Shown piece after piece: positions 3,440 through 5,047 of a stretch of 5,047 nt of DNA. Below the pieces are notes generated by a model. The model ran no database searches, was not told the DNA's origin, and saw only the letters and a program-made list of their open reading frames with translations. The translations under genes were made by a program, and so were the position numbers. Within the stretch, counting starts at the first letter, position 1; the number at the start of each line of letters is the position of its first letter. This DNA comes from an uncultured Acidimicrobiaceae bacterium (GTDB lineage Bacteria > Actinomycetota > Acidimicrobiia > Acidimicrobiales > Microtrichaceae): positions 1-5,047 of the forward strand of contig CALMLJ010000630.1 in assembly GCA_937868025.1 (NCBI GenBank). The letters run 5' to 3'.

Positions 3440-5047
3440 TCACCGCCGCGCCTTGCGGCGGGGCACCGACCCGGTGACCACGGCGGTGTTCGTGCCCGAG
3501 ATGTGGCCGGCGTTGTCGACGGTGAGTGCGACCACGCGGATGGGGCCGTTGCGGGTGACGGGGACGGTGACCTGCCCGAATCCGGCGCCGAGGAACCCGC
3601 CGACGACCTGGTCGTTGGCGATGAAGAAGGTGCCCATGATGCCGTTGGGGTCGGTCACGAAGACCCGGGCGACGTAGGAGCCCGACACCTTGGCGCCGGT
3701 GGACGGGCTGACGAGGAGGCCGAGGGGGTTGGCGTTGTCGGTGACCATGGTCGCCGAGCCGGCCAGTACGCGGTGGCCGCCGACGTCGGTGACGACGGCC
3801 TCGACCACGTGGGGCCCGTCGCCGGCGAAGCCGGTGTCGAACCGGAGGTCCTGGACCCGCGCCGGGTTGGCGAGGGCGGCGACGAGGGTGCCGTCGAGGC
3901 GCACCTCGACCATCACGATGCCCTGGTCGTCGTCGCTCACGACCTGCACAACGGTGGATCCGATCTGGTAGCCACCGGGAGCGGTCATCGTTGCGGTCGG
4001 CGGCGTCACGTCGGGCGGGTTCGGCGTCGGGCCCGGGGCGACCGTCGACACGGCCGCAGCGGCCCGGCCGGCGTCGAGGATGCCGTAGCCGACGAGGCCG
4101 GTCGTCGGCGCGTGGTCGGCGGTCGTGAGCAGCGCCGTTGCGATCATCTGGCGATCGGCGGCGGGTCGGATCGTCCGCAGCAGTGCTGCCGTGCCGGTCA
4201 CGAGCGGCGCCGAGGACGACGTGCCGCAGAAGTAGTCGGGCGAACCCATCACGACCCAGTTGCACCACGGTGCCGCCACGTCGACCCAGGTCGGACCTCG
4301 CCGGCTCAACGGGTGGAGGTTGCGTTGACCGTTGACGATGCCGGCGACCGAGATGACCCCGGCCTCGGCAGCCGGGTAGCTCTGCTCGCTCTTACCGTCG
4401 TTGCCCGCCGAGGCCACGACGACCACGTCGCGGGCGTAGGCGTAGTTGAGGGCGTCGGTCACGGCCGGGTCGCTGAACCGACCGCCGAGGCTGAGGTTGA
4501 TGACGTCGGCACCGTGGTCGGCCGCCCACACGATGCCGGCGGCGACGTCGAACATCGAACCGACACCGTCGCTGTCGAGCACCTTCACCGGCAGCACCTG
4601 GCAGCTCCAGCACATGCCGGCGGTCCCGCCGCCGGCGTCACCGGCCGCGGCGGCGACGAGCGCCGACTCGGTGCCGTGATCGGCGTCGTCGGAGGCGTCG
4701 GAATCGCCGTTGACGAAGTCGTAGCCCGGAAGGACCCGACCGGCGAGGTCGCTGACCGGGTTGACCCCCGAGTCGACGACGGCGATGACGACCGACGGCG
4801 CGCCCGTCGAGACACCCCACGCCGCCGGTGCGCCGATGCCACGCATCGCGGGCTCCTGTTGTGGCCAGTAGGGATCGGTCGGCACCCGTTCGAAGGCGCG
4901 TACCTGTTGGTCGGCCTGGGCGGTGTCGACCTCGGGCACAGCGCCGAGACGGCGGACTGCGTCGAGGGCCCGGCCGGCCGGCACCTCGACGGTCGTGGCG
5001 CCGATCGCGTCGATCGTGGCGGTGATGCGACCGGTGCCGCCCGTCGC
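3440..5047 (-). CDS. Secreted subtilisin-like serine protease (S8), C-terminal 535 residues, 5' end cut by the window
   Basis: Numbering starts at the first complete codon at the right edge. Residues 1-50 resemble the end of an I9-type propeptide (ATVEVPAG-like strand, then VRRLGAVPEVD). The catalytic domain spans about 70-335: Asp92 in VVIAVVDSGV, His124 in DADHGTESA, Asn216 in ASAGNDG and Ser277 in CGTSSSAP, so the triad and oxyanion Asn are intact. A Pro-rich hinge (about 337-350) leads to two beta-sandwich, Ig-like repeats (about 351-436 and 437-526). The protein ends in a basic tail, PRRKARR, with no hydrophobic anchor or LPxTG motif before it. Four cysteines occur, C146 and C149 in CWSC, C262, and C274 next to the catalytic GTS. 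Export is expected from the propeptide-like region and domain plan, but the signal peptide is outside the window. The frame is open to the edge, so the start is not seen; a GTG at 4984 is internal. Substrate is unknown. It is probably not part of the gcvH cluster. Confidence 0.92.
   Translation of the reverse strand, partial: ATGGTGRITATIDAIGATTVEVPAGRALDAVRRLGAVPEVDTAQADQQVRAFERVPTDPYWPQQEPAMRGIGAPAAWGVSTGAPSVVIAVVDSGVNPVSDLAGRVLPGYDFVNGDSDASDDADHGTESALVAAAAGDAGGGTAGMCWSCQVLPVKVLDSDGVGSMFDVAAGIVWAADHGADVINLSLGGRFSDPAVTDALNYAYARDVVVVASAGNDGKSEQSYPAAEAGVISVAGIVNGQRNLHPLSRRGPTWVDVAAPWCNWVVMGSPDYFCGTSSSAPLVTGTAALLRTIRPAADRQMIATALLTTADHAPTTGLVGYGILDAGRAAAAVSTVAPGPTPNPPDVTPPTATMTAPGGYQIGSTVVQVVSDDDQGIVMVEVRLDGTLVAALANPARVQDLRFDTGFAGDGPHVVEAVVTDVGGHRVLAGSATMVTDNANPLGLLVSPSTGAKVSGSYVARVFVTDPNGIMGTFFIANDQVVGGFLGAGFGQVTVPVTRNGPIRVVALTVDNAGHISGTNTAVVTGSVPRRKARR

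Noticed and set aside
3440..4984. Protease as a complete gene starting at GTG 4984
   Set aside because: The frame stays open to the window edge and codons upstream of 4984 continue the propeptide-like sequence, so the true start and signal peptide lie outside.
1..5047. CRISPR array, tRNA, rRNA, insertion sequence or phage genes
   Set aside because: No regularly spaced repeats, no tRNA-like clover-leaf ends, no transposase or integrase motifs were seen; the region is a conserved housekeeping cluster plus a protease.

Overview
The window reads as chromosomal DNA from a high-GC actinobacterium. Codon third positions are strongly G/C, and the gene order gcvH - FHA protein - MerR (FtsR type) - DUF151 - second MerR matches, from memory, the Mycobacterium tuberculosis block Rv1826-Rv1830. 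The zinc ribbon on the FHA protein, the long linker in FtsR and the general protein style suggest a deep lineage such as Acidimicrobiia rather than a mycobacterium; that placement is inference. Every supported gene lies on the minus strand, so transcription runs from high to low coordinates.

From right to left: (1) 5047-3440 holds the C-terminal 535 residues of a secreted subtilisin-like (S8) protease, with the end of a propeptide, a complete D/H/N/S catalytic set and two beta-sandwich repeats. A hairpin at 3387-3414 probably ends its transcript. (2) 3366-2986 is gcvH, the lipoyl carrier of the glycine cleavage system. (3) 2966-2520 is a GarA/OdhI-like FHA protein with an added N-terminal zinc ribbon. 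(4) 2533-1454 is ftsR, a MerR-type regulator, overlapping the FHA gene by 14 nt. (5) 1392-889 is a DUF151 bifunctional-nuclease-family protein. (6) 754-263 is a second MerR regulator, the Rv1830 type. (7) 193-1 is the start of gcvT, the aminomethyltransferase of glycine cleavage, cut by the window edge.

The genes join one-carbon/glycine metabolism (GcvH, GcvT), control of 2-oxoglutarate/glutamate flux by FHA binding (GarA-like) and two transcription factors whose relatives are tied to cell division. The most striking non-coding element is a perfect 20-bp inverted repeat with a 4-nt loop at 826-869, each arm of which is itself a 7-3-7 palindrome, between the DUF151 and second merR genes. A second pattern is a TANNNT (-10-like) hexamer 6-8 nt before the start codons of gcvH, the DUF151 gene and gcvT, which suggests leaderless transcripts inside the cluster; FHA, ftsR and the second merR have Shine-Dalgarno sequences instead.

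I see no mobile element, CRISPR array, tRNA, rRNA or new defence-type system. There is no gene-free stretch over 300 bases; the longest gap (755-888) is described feature by feature.
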